NCBI RefSeq assembly: GCF_050948215.1
Contig: NC_135153.1
Coordinates: 5,918,058 to 5,982,057 of the forward strand
DNA from: Halictus rubicundus
Taxonomy: Eukaryota; Arthropoda; Insecta; Hymenoptera; Halictidae
Length of the DNA stretch: 64,000 nucleotides
Reading direction: 5' to 3'
This document shows, in pieces, positions 1 to 12,179 of the stretch; position 1 is the stretch's first letter; every line of letters begins with the position of its first letter. The position numbers and the translations under genes were made by a program. The notes beneath the pieces are model-generated. The model had not been told where the DNA came from, ran no database searches, and saw only the letters and a list, made by a program, of their open reading frames with translations.

Positions 1-204
1 GAGCAGCGAAATTAATCCCGGAGGCGATAAATGGAAATTCTAGGGAGTGTCATAAACGACCCGGCGTCGGCCACCCGATGGTTAAACGGGAACAAGTATT
101 CAGTTCGCTTCGTAGATCGAAGATCGGACAACGAACGGAATGACGAGCCATGCTCGTCTCGCGTGACGCATCGATGGCATTGTCTGGCAATGTAGCGAGT
201 ATGG

Positions 205-1560
205 CCTTCAGGGAGGAGTCAGTAGAACGACGGAGGAAATGCGTGGGCGGTTAATAGAAAAATAGGGCGTGTACGTGTATGTGTGTGTGGATGAAGACGA
301 ATTTACGAAGAGAAATTGGACAGAAGAAAACAAAGGGAAGAACTCCTCCCTGAAGTATAGAATTTTCTTTAGATCATTCCTGCCTTATTAATCAAACTCC
401 GAGTTGAAACTATAGATAGTGTTAAGGCGGGGTCAGTATGAAGCCACAACGGAAGTGTAAACAAAATGTTGTCAATAGTGATAGTAGGGTATACACAAGG
501 AGGAGAGGGATCAGTAAAGGATTAGTAAACTATAGATGGTTCATTAGGGCGGAGTCAGTTTGAAGATTGGAAAAAGGCGTACACAAAAGCCGCCTATAGT
601 GATCGTAAGGTCACGTGTATTTCCTACAGATATAAATTTTGCTGTGGCAAAGTATGATTTTATGGCGGAGCCAGCCGAGGGGCGTGGCTTTGTATGCAAT
701 GAGAAGGGGTGTAAATGTGGGATATATTATTATGGAAATTAAGAAACAGTGAGAGCCAGTGGCGAAAAATCAGATTGTTTTATTGACTACTCACTGAAAC
801 TGTCTATATCTGGATGGACTAAACACTCTTTTAGGGCGGAGTCAGTAGAAAGGGGCGGGCAAAATGTGAACGGTCTATAAAAGGAAAGAGATTGTACAAA
901 TAGAAAGAGGAGGCTGTATGTGTAGTCAGTAGAAAGTTGTCCCCTCTGGTTCACTACCTCATTGTCAAAATCGACTATTTTGCTTCATTAGACTATAGTT
1001 TGTTTTAGGGCGGAGCCAGTAGAAAATAGAGGGGGGCATATGGGCAGGCTCAAAGGGGAGAGTTATACAAATAGGTTATACAAAGGAGGCTGTATGTGTG
1101 TTGAGAGGAAGACTATCTTATATCCAAAACCCCAGCTGCACCAGATTATAGGCCATTTATAGGGGCGGGGCCAGTGAGAGGAAAGGAAAGATGTCCTTTC
1201 TAATCCACTGATACCCATGAAAATCGTTTATTTCATTTTGCTAGATTACAGATGATCTTAGGGCAGTGCCAGTCGAAGGGAGAGACAAACGTGGGTGGTC
1301 CGCAAAGGGGATGAGTGGAGAATAGGAAGCGAGTAGGAAAGGCGCCTCCTCCTTTTTACCGGACCATAGATGATTTTAGGCCGTGACCAGAGTCAGGGTG
1401 GGATGAAGGCGTAAATCTATCAAAGGAAAGGAAAGTGTACAAATAAAAATAAGAGACTGCTAGAGAAAGGTATCTGAATCACTCGCACTCCACTAAAACC
1501 GTCCACTCCATTTCACCATTCGACAAGCGGTCTCTCAAAGGGCGGGGCCAGAGGAAGGGC
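205..1560 (+). repeat. Degenerate tandem repeat with a GC-box-like core
   Basis: About ten copies of a core close to AGGGCGGAGYCAGTAG occur at roughly 211, 423, 546, 663, 833, 1010, 1160, 1260, 1376 and 1539, spaced 100-180 bases. Several are preceded by a related AT-rich segment such as ACTATAGATGGTT, so the whole roughly 150-base unit is repeated, not only the core. The core GGGCGGGGC resembles an Sp1/KLF GC box. No convincing coding sequence is present. It may be an old satellite or a regulatory array; the sequence alone does not decide. Confidence 0.6.
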
Positions 1561-1570
1561 GGGGTGAAAG

Positions 1571-2930
1571 CGTGGGCGTTCCCCGAAGGAACCGGAGCCA
1601 AAACAACAGTAGTAACGGAAAACGGTGTAAACAGAGGAGGTTAAGGTCTACACGTCGAAATAAAATTGGTGTCCGTTTAGTTCGAGGATTTTCACCGGAC
1701 TCCTCTCTGGATGCCATTCGCAGTCGGCTCCCCGGGGCCATACGTACTTGCGAGCTACGTTTCCCGGAGCTCCGTCTCGAGACGGTGTGCGGCGGCGCGA
1801 GCGCGTCGAGCTCCTTCCGTTTCTTCATCTTTTTCGTCGGCTGACGAAGTGGCACCGTCACCGCCACCGAGTCCATCTCAAGCAACACCGAGCCGCCTAT
1901 CTTCGCGAACACTGACGACGGCTGATCGTTCGTTGCGGCGACCACCTCGCCCGTCTCGCTCCCTCCTCGAGCACCCTAGCACTGTTCTCCTTCGGCACCG
2001 ACTGTTCGAACACCCTGCTGCTGCACACCCGGCAGGTTCATTTCCGCGGAAAACACGGCCACCACCTCTCATTCACGACTCCGTTATCGGCTCCGGCCTC
2101 TTGTTAACGATCACCGCGGGCCACAAACACTTTCGACTCACATCGTGTCGTCGTCACCGATTCTAACGGCCCTCGCACGCGACCAGAGGACGCCCGTCTG
2201 TATACACTGTCGAACAAACAAACCAACTATGCCAACAACCGTTTCACGGCTCGGAGCAAACCTCCCAGGGAAACAGATTGTCGAATTTATGGTAACCTTC
2301 GAATTCGCAATTACGCGATGCCAACCGCCTACCGGAGTTAGCCAGATCGGGGTTGCCTCGTGAATATTTTAACCCTTTGCACTCCATTAGCGCCGCTGGG
2401 GCCGCGTTCATTATCAGCTGGGCTAATTGTTAAAGTAGTCAGCCATTTCACTTGCCCGACTGAACCTTGCCGTGCAATTTTCTTCGCCGTAACAATAATT
2501 ACCGGATTCTATGCATTTTTCAAGATTCGATCGAATGCGAAACAGTAAAAACATTTAGTGAATTTGAATATATTGAACTTTTCGAAAAAGAATATCTTCT
2601 ATTATTTTCTTTGAGTGCTTAGAAGAGTTTTGAAAAATTGCTGATGGCGACGCAAAATGTTTGGAGCGCCAAGGTTTAGCAACGACAGCGAATTGAATCG
2701 TTAATTAGCTTGTTTAGAGCATTACAATCTAGTAGGATTGCAATCTCGAGAGAAGCTGGATTTGGACTAGCTCCCAAATTGAACCTAATTCACAGTGCAT
2801 AGATAATTAATTCTATGATGCACGGCTTCTCCAAGATACATAGCTAAACTAGCATTATCAATTAGTACAATTAACACGCTCGATACCTGGGCTTGTCTCG
2901 GTAACAGTCTCAATTGTACTGTGTTTGTTG
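1571..2930. other. CpG-rich block then AT-rich intergenic sequence, no gene recognised
   Basis: Bases 1571-2170 are rich in CpG and serine/proline/arginine-coding triplets in several frames on both strands, which is what a CpG-rich untranslated exon or promoter gives by chance. The longest open frame (1711-2166, plus) is low complexity with no recognisable domain. The rest is AT-rich without a supported feature. Confidence 0.4.
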
Positions 2931-2996
2931 CAACTATACTGCGGATTACGACGTACAAAATTTTTTAATTTTGCACAAAAATCCGCAGACTAGTTA
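2931..2996. mobile_element. Minimal MITE with ACTGCGGA/TCCGCAGA termini
   Basis: A 66-base near-palindrome starts CTATACTGCGGATT and ends AATCCGCAGACTAG, with an AT-rich centre. The same termini occur at 4186-4360, 20051-20178 and 45450-45630, and single ends at about 6460, 11690 and 28755. It is a small non-autonomous DNA transposon of the Tc1/mariner type by size and TA-rich flanks (inference). Confidence 0.6.
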
Positions 2997-3099
2997 CAAC
3001 TTTAAACGACCACAGCTGTAAAATTAATTCAATTTTCGAAACGCGTTAGTAGCGCTTCAAATATTTTTCTTCCCCCAATATTGAAACTTGGGCGTTTCG

Positions 3100-3285
3100 G
3101 TGATGTAACTTAGGCTAGGCCCGGGCAACTTCTTCCCCGCTGTCGCTTCACGACTCCCCACTACCAGTATACCGGCCCCCCACTCTACGCTCCACAGGAG
3201 TTTGGTGGGGGGATCCGGAAGTAGGGAGGGTAGTCGTCGGTAGCTCGCGAGCCGCAAGTTGCCCAGGCCCGACTTAGGCGTTGGT
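3100..3285. repeat. Imperfect inverted repeat (foldback), arms about 80 bp
   Basis: The left arm contains GGCCCGGGCAACTT and the right arm AAGTTGCCCAGGCCC; pairing continues inward to CCGGCCCCCCAC against GTGGGGGGATCCGG. The whole block folds into one long imperfect hairpin with a loop near 3190. It is GC-rich in AT-rich surroundings, so it is probably an inserted foldback or MITE. Confidence 0.65.
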
Positions 3286-4185
3286 CCAAACCTACTCTCT
3301 CCTACTTATCGATGAAATTAATTTCTCAGAGGATGTTTTAAAAATTCTCTTCTCTGTAAGGCAATCACTAAGCTTTTAACGTTGTTACGATTAAATATTT
3401 GTTCTTTCTTTTCTGGAAAAAATATTTGAATAATCACAGCAACCGGTTCCGCTAGGCAAAGCGTTAACTCCGAGTGCAAACGGTTAAAGTAATCGTGCGT
3501 CGGACAAAGTTATGTCAGGTGTTCGAGATCCGATTCCGTCCTTTTCGCACTTCGGGATCTCGAAGCAGAATTAGATCCTTCAGGCGGAAAATCATTCGCA
3601 GTCGCGAAGTTAGAGGCCGAGGTGCAACGTTCCCCAAGTTCGAGGAATAACGTTCGGAGGATCCGTTCCTGATGGGTTTGGATAAAACGTTAGCTCGAGA
3701 AGTTACGTCTATGTTTATTTTCGCAGCGAGTTAACTATCTCGCTGCTGCGTTACCGTCCACCGCGGCCGAGTTTAATCTAAGCCACCTGGGGGATTTAGG
3801 TGAATTTTACGTCAGGATACCCGGGGGATTAAGCGCAGAATGAAATAGCTAAAACGGTTCGCCGGGGGGGGGGGGGGAGATCTATGGTACCCTGATGAAA
3901 AGAATAATTAGGTTAACCGACCGGAATATTTAGAGAATTTGCTAACTATCTGCAAACTGATCCGATCTATCAAACTTCCAATGAACAAACGAATTTATTG
4001 ACTGCAGAATTCATTACTTGATATTTTATATAAGTTAGGGTGCGAAGGAAAATCCTAATCGCATAAAACTATCCAAAATGAATTTGTAGATCTTCGTGCA
4101 AAATCCCTTTTTGCTAAAGTACCATCTAGAAGATTTTATTAACGTTCATGAAGAACCGGCAAAAATGGTTAGAAACAAATTCTGA
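3286..4185. other. Intergenic, no gene recognised
   Basis: No open frame with a recognisable protein. A run of 14 G residues at about 3863-3876 is the only conspicuous feature; it is a simple repeat that could also form a quadruplex. Confidence 0.4.
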
Positions 4186-4360
4186 TAACTAGACTGCGGA
4201 AGTTTGTGCAAAATAAAAATCGTCCAAGTCTGACAATACGCTCTTAATAATTCTAAGTCGGAAAATAATATAAAAACCATCGTTCAATTCTTCTAACGTT
4301 TATACAATCCTGTAAGTGTCCATTTTTGTCGTAACCGCATAAAGTCCGCAGTCTACTTAG
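4186..4360. mobile_element. MITE with CTAGACTGCGGA termini
   Basis: The element starts TAACTAGACTGCGGA and ends TCCGCAGTCTACTTAG, about 175 bases apart, with no coding capacity between. The termini match the copies at 2931-2996, 20051-20178 and 45450-45630. The ends are inverted and flanked by TA, which fits a Tc1/mariner-type non-autonomous element. Confidence 0.65.
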
Positions 4361-5218
4361 CCGTTGCATACATTATCGATAAACACACCTGACACGCTAA
4401 GACTAATTAATAATTCTAGCATTCGTGCAGCAGTGGAATCCACAAAAATCGGCGCACAAAAACCGGACATCCACACGGTTCACAAATCCACAAGAAGACG
4501 ATCCCGGCGCAAAATCACATTTTCCCGAGGAACAATCTGAACTATAAAATTTCACCGGTCAAGAAGAAACTCACGTCGAGCATCGGTTCGCTCTTCATCC
4601 TGCTCGACGAAGAATCAGCAGTGTACGAGTCTGAGAACGTCTTACGAAGGCGACCGAGGACGAAGTGGCGCAGACTGGTACTCGCAACAATATCCGTAAA
4701 AATGGGAGCGAGCGGTGATAACGCGTTGCCGGAACGATTGCAGTCGATTTGAGTGTATCAGCGGTGCCGTCGAAGACACTCGAGGCTGATAAGAGAAGAG
4801 GAGAGGGAGTGTCGAACAATGCCGCCGGCAGGTTCGGTTCGAGGACTATCGCGCGCGCGTGGGTGTCGCCGGAAGAGCTCGAGCCGTTCGAGACTCGCGC
4901 GGATCGACCTGTCCGAGGCGGATTTCGACGATCGGCTCGCACCGAACGATAGTTCGCGCGACACTAAACGACACCGAGGCCTCCCGCTCGTCTTCGGTAC
5001 CTGTCCGATGGTTGCGAAACTGGAGGAGGATCGCGAGAAAACCTGCCAATCCGCGCGCAGTGGACCGTTTCTACAAAATTGGCGGAATTAATTATACAAT
5101 TTTCACCAAATTCGCTGAAACTCTTTTCGTAGTTGTTAAAGAGATCGAGCACCGAGGGTTAATGCCACGTTCTGTTTCTAGGCGAACATTTCCTTGCCAA
5201 TTAAGAATTTTTATAGTA

Positions 5219-6184
5219 CAGTCAAACCTGTTTTTGTGCGGTCCTTTTTTACGAGATTTTTTTTTTGTGCGATTTTTTTTATGCGGTATATTGCCTTGTA
5301 ATGTTCTCATCACAAGAAGATGCGCGTTTCGGACTATCACGAGTAGTATTGAATTATATGCATTTTGGAAATTTCTCCATGTTTAAAATGAGAAATTAAC
5401 ACTAAACCTACCAGGGCCGGTCAAATTGACCTATTTCTCGTTTTATTGTTTTTTTTTTTCCAAGAAATGTTTGTAGCCTGTCCTACCTACCACGGCCGGC
5501 CAATTTCACCGCACGAGATAGTATGGTATTTAAATAACTCTTCTATTTTATAACTCTTCTAAACCTAAACAATCAGTACAAAAGAAAGGTTATTCTCAAT
5601 GTGGCATGACTAGCTTAAAATAAATGAGCCGCCTTATTAAGTGAGACGCTATTAGTTACGCATGTGCCTGGTTGATAATAATGTTTCATAGCAAATGCAT
5701 CCAAACCGCAAAGGTGGACAACACAGTACAATTTTGTAAATCGAGGAGAGAGCATCGCATTATGTTTTATATAATTGAAATTATATAAAAATAAATTTGT
5801 ATCGTCATTTTATAGAAGTTGTTCATTTACTAATTTCAGCAAGAAATTGACTATTTATCTACGTTTAATTATATTAACAATAATTTTTTTTAATGACCGA
5901 TCATTTTGACCGCGCACGGTTGGAATAGGTATACAAGAAGCGTCGGTAGGTTTAGTGTTCAATTTTTTAAAAATGTTCCACTGTGTAATTTAATTATTTC
6001 TTTTGTTTGGAAAGCACTTTCTCGCTACTTCGTAAATCTTTGACATATTTTCTATGCGAGACTTTTTTTTAATGCGTTGTAAAAAATTATTTGTTACAGC
6101 TATTTACGACGTTTCTGAATATTTTTTTTTGGTGCGATTTCTTTTATGCGGTCCCTATCTACCGCACAAAACCAGGTTTGACTG
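5219..6184. mobile_element. Tigger/pogo-like non-autonomous DNA transposon
   Basis: The left end reads CAGTCAAACCTG followed by TTTTTGTGCGGT; the right end is its inverted match, ACCGCACAAAACCAGG then TTTGACTG. Both ends are flanked by TA, the target duplication of Tc1/mariner/pogo elements. No transposase frame is present, so the copy is non-autonomous. Bases 5400-5957 look like a second element inserted inside it. Inner T-rich stretches with TGCG repeats mirror each other on both sides, so the outer element may fold back over much of its length. Confidence 0.7.
5400..5957. mobile_element. Nested piggyBac-like MITE
   Basis: The left terminus CACTAAACCTACC follows a TTAA tetranucleotide at 5396-5399; the right terminus GGTAGGTTTAGTG is its inverted copy. 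Subterminal GGTCAAATTGACC and GATCATTTTGACCG motifs are typical of piggyBac-type ends. The right flank reads TTCAA instead of TTAA, so the target duplication is damaged. It sits inside the Tigger-like element, so it inserted later. Confidence 0.55.
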
Positions 6185-9119
6185 TACAATCATTTCTCTG
6201 TTTCTACCAAAACAAATTTTTATAAATTTCCTTATTTTATATTTTCAAGTCTGGTTTCTTTCCACTTATGCGGTAAAATATCCGCTGATCCATAGACAGT
6301 GGATTTTATTTATTTATGACGAAAATGAGTCGATGCTATTTCGAACAGACCAAACGTGAACAAAATTTAGGAAAATCAACTATTTTCAACCTGTTAAAAT
6401 CGTCAAAGAAAGAAATGAAATTTCGATTGGTTTCTGCTGTAAATGCAGACAATTTTGTATTTTGCATAAACATCCGCAGTCTATTGCCTTACGACAAAAT
6501 TGAGCCAAAGAATCGATTCGACCGTAATCATTTCTCAAATTCAGAAAGAATTTATTCATTTACGCCTAATAGATATATTGTTGTGTACAAAATTGATTTT
6601 GATGTTTTCATATTTCTCTCCGTTTACTTCTCCACCTGCAGACTGCCCACAGGTGGGGCAGCGTCGACGAGCGCTCGACCACCTACGTATCTTCCTCTCC
6701 TCTCTTTTTTCTTGTTTTGCCTTTTTTTTTTTACACTCCGCCAACAGCGCCGACATTTTTCTCTCCTCGGTGTGCGCGCACGCGAGCGATTCAAAGATAT
6801 AAATTGAACGCGCGTGACCACGCGGCTGGCAAAGCGTGCGGGTGTGCATGCGGCAAACAATGTGCAATTGTTCCCGGAGACCCGGGGCCAATGGCGACGG
6901 AAACGAACGTCCTTTCGCTCGAGCCTCGGGCTTTTTCGACTGGATTTCGATTTCGGAGTGACAACCGGTCCCCGGACCGTGTTTTGACTAACGTGCGTTC
7001 CGCTGATGGCGAGGAAAATTCGTTTAGAGATTTAAATATCGAAATTGGTTAAACTTCACCTTCTGGGACCAAAAATTGTTGACTTTTTGAAATATGATCT
7101 TGTAGATCTTGACGAGAACATGCCATAAATCGAAGTTCCAATGCTAGGAATTCACTGGTGAAAAAGTTATGCGTGTTTAAAGATGAGCGATTCTATTTAT
7201 TTTTAAGCAATTTGTTTGCAGGCAAGCGCAATCTCTTTCACATATATTCAGACAGTACTGTTGGAACAAGATTAAATCGTAGGGTAAGGGATTAACAAAA
7301 TATGCGATATAACAGCCCCAAAATTCGCAACCTTTTCTAATTTCTTAGCGAAAAAAAATATTACATTCTATTTGTTGGGCCCGAGGTCCGATCCCACGGG
7401 AAGTTCGTCTCCGATAAACCGGCGCGTTTACGAAGCAAATTTGAGTGAGTTATCGCGCGTTCGTCCCCTTGTTTCCGCTGGAAAAGGTGTTTCGACCTAG
7501 AAGTGATTGTTTAACGAAAACACGTTGTCAGATAAGATCCCCGTGTCCGATTCGGTAGAACCTAAAAACAGTTTGCTGACTCCCAGCGGAACGTGTCGCA
7601 CATCCAATTCATTTTCATCACGATTTTGAATCAACACGGTCCGAAAAAGAAAAGTACGTACGAATATACGATAAATCCAAAAAGTATTCGGACACTTTTC
7701 CCAGTCCCGGAGAATTGTGGATGTTTAAACAGTGATCACCTTGTGAAAACAAACAGTACAATACATCTCTCGGATTTGATCCAGTTATGTTTTATACAGG
7801 GTATATAAGAAGAAGTGTCGGGTGTACATAAAAGGATTACAGCGGCGTCAGAGCCAACATGGCGCCGGGGTCTGATATCTTATCGGACTGATATTGGAAA
7901 TAATACGAAATTCGCGTGACTGTTGTTGGAGCGTAGGTTCGATAACACGAGAAAAATCGGCAGCGTCGTCGATCGTTCTCGATTTATCGTCAACCAGCCA
8001 TTGTTAATTCCTAGCGTGCCGAATTAATCAATATTCGTCGCGGAACAACACAAGCGAAGAATTTTTTGATTAAATAAAAAATATTATTATTTTTCTATTT
8101 TTTTTTTTGTGGTTTTATGTCGCATCAACCGCTAGGTTATCAACGACATCATGGTGTAAGCGAGGATAGGTTGCATTATGCGATTTATCAATTTGGTTTC
8201 CTTAATAAATTCTTACACGCGATATCTCATCTGTTTCTTTTTACGTAAAAAAGAACACGGGGCTCCGTTACAGTAACGTAATCCGCGACGGAAATGATTA
8301 CAGGATTACAGAGAGCCGATCGTCATCAATTCCGGTCCTCCGTAATGACCAGGTTGTTTCGCGTGTATTACGTGAAATTCAAGCCGTAATTTCGTGCGTC
8401 TTTTTTCTCGTCGAGATACCAGCGACAGCTTGTTCAACGTTAAACTAGTTTCCCCAGACCGCCGGGGAAGAAGTTCTCGGAGATATTTATGGAAGAAGGG
8501 TCCATTGTTTAGGATTCTGTTCTTTGATCGAGCGCTCCATTGTCGAACATCCTATTTCTCACCTGAAAAGACTCTATCTTCGGATACACCGATCGCGGAG
8601 ATGACCCTAAGCTCCCACTTTACTTTGCATTCCCTTTGAAAGTACTTATTTAACCCTTGGACTCCTGCGAATCTAGGCCGCATATGCCCGGGTCATTTCT
8701 GACCCACGCCGATATTTCGTTACAGTTTCCTTTCGATATAAGGCGCCGGCTCGGGACCGACTTTCGTCGTACTTCGGATGAAGAAGAAGAAGAGGGAACA
8801 GCAATTTTCTTTTTTCGAAATGAAAAGCGTTGTCTTATATCGGAATAAAATTATGGGTCACGAACGACCCCGGCATAGCATACGAAGGGCTAACTTCTTC
8901 ACCTTGGTTTCCCGTGTGTTACCCATCTGTAATTTCTTTTCTTCGCTCTTCGTCATTGGAATTGGCTGTTATCGAAAGCATGCGCAGGTTAAATATGGAG
9001 CTCAGTTTTTTCTTGGTAAACAATCGTCTTCCGCCGTAGATCAATTTTGAGCGCAATTTAGAACTCAATTTCAAGATAATGTCTGCTTTAAATCGCAGTG
9101 GATCCAGAAATTGTTGATA
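6185..9119. other. Intergenic, no gene recognised
   Basis: Frames here are short and without domains. A single MITE end occurs near 6460-6485 (TGCATAAACATCCGCAGTC). Bases 6630-7050 and 7860-8900 are moderately CpG-rich and could be untranslated exons or regulatory sequence, but I see no splice-supported coding exon. Confidence 0.35.
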
Positions 9120-9790
9120 TTTAAACTGTAATAACTTCGTAAAAAAAAAAGAAAAGAAAACAGCGCAACAATGAACCTGGAATCATTTTGAAGGCACGTT
9201 TTTATAAAAAAATTATACAAATTGCATGTCCCAGAAAACATGGAAAAAAATTGTTTCGTAAATGAATCTACCATGGATTTGAAGATTGAAGTTTCCTCTT
9301 TATAACGAACCCAAAAAACATGATCTACGATGTTTTTTAGCTGTTTTATGAAACAAAAATGGGGAACAAATTTAATGGTGTGAAGTTGGCAGTACACCTT
9401 CCATTGCAAGCAGTGTAGCCAGATGAGGGGAGGGAGCACGAATCGAGGGGAAACAGTTGCCCTCTCTCTGCCAGTAACGGAGCATGCGCGATGGAGACGG
9501 AACGCGTCACGTGACCCGGCCGTGGCGGGTAGAAGGGGAAACCAGAGTGGGGGAACGAGACTTGATCTGGCGACACTGATTCAAAGTTCAATATCTCGAT
9601 CAATAAAAATCGTAGATCAAGTTTTTTGGGTTCGTTGTGAAGGGGAAACTTCAATCTTCAACTCCGCGTTGAATTCAGTCGAGAGAAAAATTTTTCAATG
9701 TTTCCAGGGACGTTTGAAATTGTTGTATTTTTGACAAGAAACGTGTCTTCAATTTCTCGCTCCAGATTTATTGTCCTACGACTTTTCTGT
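9120..9790. repeat. Long foldback element, arms about 220-260 bp
   Basis: The left arm (about 9120-9345) and the right arm (about 9605-9790) are inverted copies: GAAGATTGAAGTTTCC at 9281 matches GGGGAAACTTCAATCTTC near 9645, and AACGAACCCAAAAAAC at 9305 matches GTTTTTTGGGTTCGTT near 9618. The match extends outward through the CCCAGAAAACATGG region. The centre holds a separate small element (9411-9578). A transcript would form a long imperfect double strand. Confidence 0.75.
9411..9578. mobile_element. hAT-like MITE inside the foldback
   Basis: It starts CAGTGTAGCCAGAT and ends ATCTGGCGACACTG, inverted termini of hAT style. The eight flanking bases are ATTGCAAG on the left and ATTCAAAG on the right, six of eight identical, consistent with a decayed 8-bp hAT target duplication. 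There is no coding capacity. Confidence 0.6.
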
Positions 9791-11206
9791 ACCAAATTGC
9801 AACTCTTTAAACGTATACAATATTCCGAAAATTCTAAATTCCGAGCGCTCGTATATATTTTTTAGTCACTCTATGTTACGCAATGTGTAAATATCTTTTC
9901 CATTAAAAGGTGGATTGATATGTGTCCATTAAGGAAAATTACTGTTTCCGGGATGTCGTAATTTTGTGTCTTGCATTTAACATTCGGTTTTTGTGTTAAT
10001 AAATTCTTTAATAACTATGCTACATGCAAATGAGCACTCGGGCTTGCGTTATAATAAAAATTCAACTCTCGATTTCCTGGATCTCGTGAGTTTTATATCT
10101 CGTTTTTCGTGCCAGCTGTGGTGTCAATAACTAATCGAAGCCCGACAAAAAAGAAATAAACGGACCGCGTCGCTGGAGATGACTCGTTGGTTTAAGATCG
10201 CTGTTGAAAAATTTATTAAACAGCCCTCCATTACTAACCGTTGACTTTTAAAAGACTGTCCAGTCATCGACGGTCAGCAGAGTCGGTAAACTGCCGACAA
10301 TTATGTGAAAAATATCACGTCAAAATGTGACGCTCGATTGCGTCGTTGCTCGCTAGGCGAACGAATGCTCCGGTCAACCGGCATCAACTTAATTAAGCAA
10401 TTATCCCTATCAAGTTATCCAACGAATATCGCGCGCGTCACGCATTTCTTTTGTCCCGCAATGTAGATATGATACCCCGAAGCATTCGTTCCCGTGATTC
10501 CCATAAATTCGATTTTTTATCCGTTTAGCGTACTGGTCCCGACAAAAGACATAGTCGAGGGGGTTCGTCACGTATGAAATTTCATATCTATTATACTGAA
10601 GAGCATTGTGCAGATAAATGGTGCTTTCGAGACCCTCGGAGCCGCGGCGATAGTCGTATCTAGTCGCTAAATACAAAACATCGACGACCGTGATGAACCT
10701 CTGTTAAATATTTACGACACAGTTTTGCATAAAACAGTTCGCTAATCGTCAAGCTTTTAACAGTGAAGGATACCGTAAAAAAAAATGCGCAGTCAATCAT
10801 GAAGCACGATAACATTCTGCTGCTTTTTTTGTTGTGCTCGACTATTACGGATTCAACTATTACGGACTTTTTATTAATACGAAGGACATTGTATTTATAG
10901 TTGCAAACTGCGTCAATTTGTGCTCTTCAATTTTTAATTACAGCCGCACGGTGATGTGATGAATAACGTAAGTACGTACAAAAACACGATAATTTCTTAT
11001 TTATCCATGTGCATTAAAAAACTAGTCCGAATTTGCTTCGAATGCATTAATGGAAAACGAAATCTTCGGGAGGATCTAGGGTTTAATATATATATATATT
11101 TTTAAAGCATAATGAATATGAGAAAAGAGAATATATATATGTCATATGTCTCTTTCTCAATATCCATTAAGCTTTGAAAATAAGTATATTTAATATAGGC
11201 GCAGTA
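9791..11206. other. Intergenic, no gene recognised
   Basis: AT-rich with a short AT dinucleotide run near 11090. No frame with recognisable protein content and no RNA gene recognised. Confidence 0.4.
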
Positions 11207-11600
11207 CAGTAAAGTCTTGATCTAAGCCGAACGGAGCTACACGATCTTAGTCAGTTCGCCTATCCCCTCCACTGGGGGAGGGAACAGGCCGTGAGCCGCC
11301 TCGGTCGCCGATACCGGGTGGGGCATATCGGTGTGAACCACTACCAATCCAATTGCAAAACTTCTTTATTTATCATTATTTTTTTATGAGACTTTCGCCA
11401 ACTTATTCGCGGCATTTTTCTGATTAAACTGATACTGAACACGATATAATTTGAACTGTATTTAGCGGTTTAATGGACTTCAAACGCTGTCCTTTTCTAC
11501 GTTCGACGCCGTCGGTGAGGTCACAAGAAAATAGTACGCCTATACGATCTATGTCACTTACACGGACCCGAGGATTGAACTTAAATCAAGACTTCACTAT
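11207..11600. mobile_element. Tc1/mariner-type non-autonomous element with CAGTAAAGTCTTGAT ends
   Basis: The left end CAGTAAAGTCTTGATCTAAG follows TA. The right end CTTAAATCAAGACTTCACTA is its inverted copy. The 390-base interior has no transposase frame. The segment CTGATACTGAACACGATATA inside resembles the arm of the foldback at 13400-13740, so the two may share ancestry. Confidence 0.6.
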
Positions 11601-12179
11601 TCTTCTTTCATTTTTACTAGAACTTTCCAGTCGGTAAGATATAATTTCCCTTATAAAATTTTTTATAAAAAGCCTCGCAAAATTGGGAATCTGCATAAAG
11701 AACCGCTGTCTAATTACAACACGCGATTACTTTCATGAATTTATAAATCGCGCTTGAAGCCATCCAATTATAATAATTCATGGCTAGTTCTTTCAAGGGA
11801 ATAATTAATATAATTTTCTTCTCAATCATGATAATGCATCCAAAGATCAAAGAGCTGGAATTTTCGAAAGGCGAACGAAGAGGAAATTTTTAAAGTAAAC
11901 GAGAAAGGCTCACCCGATATATATATTTCGCGCAGAGATCGCAGTTGACTACATCAGTTTTTCCCTCGTAGAGCCTCGTTCTTCGAGCCGTTGCGAAGAA
12001 CTCATTATTAATTTTAATAAGCCCTCGCCAGCTTCCTGGCGAATAGATTTATCAAACGCAAATACGATTTTCTGTTTCGGTTTGTTTGTTACAATTAAGG
12101 CTTTTTTCATGGAATAAATTTCGAACCATTTTTCCATCGGAAGTGGAATAAAATTTTGCGAAATTAAAAATGGAACGTA

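Noticed and set aside
1711..2166. 151-codon open frame
   Set aside because: Serine/proline/arginine-rich, CpG-driven, overlapped by similar frames in other phases and on the other strand, with no domain or splice support.
4595..5386. Several overlapping frames of 67-175 codons
   Set aside because: Arginine-rich frames on both strands of a CpG-rich patch, the longest running into the Tigger-like element; no recognisable protein.
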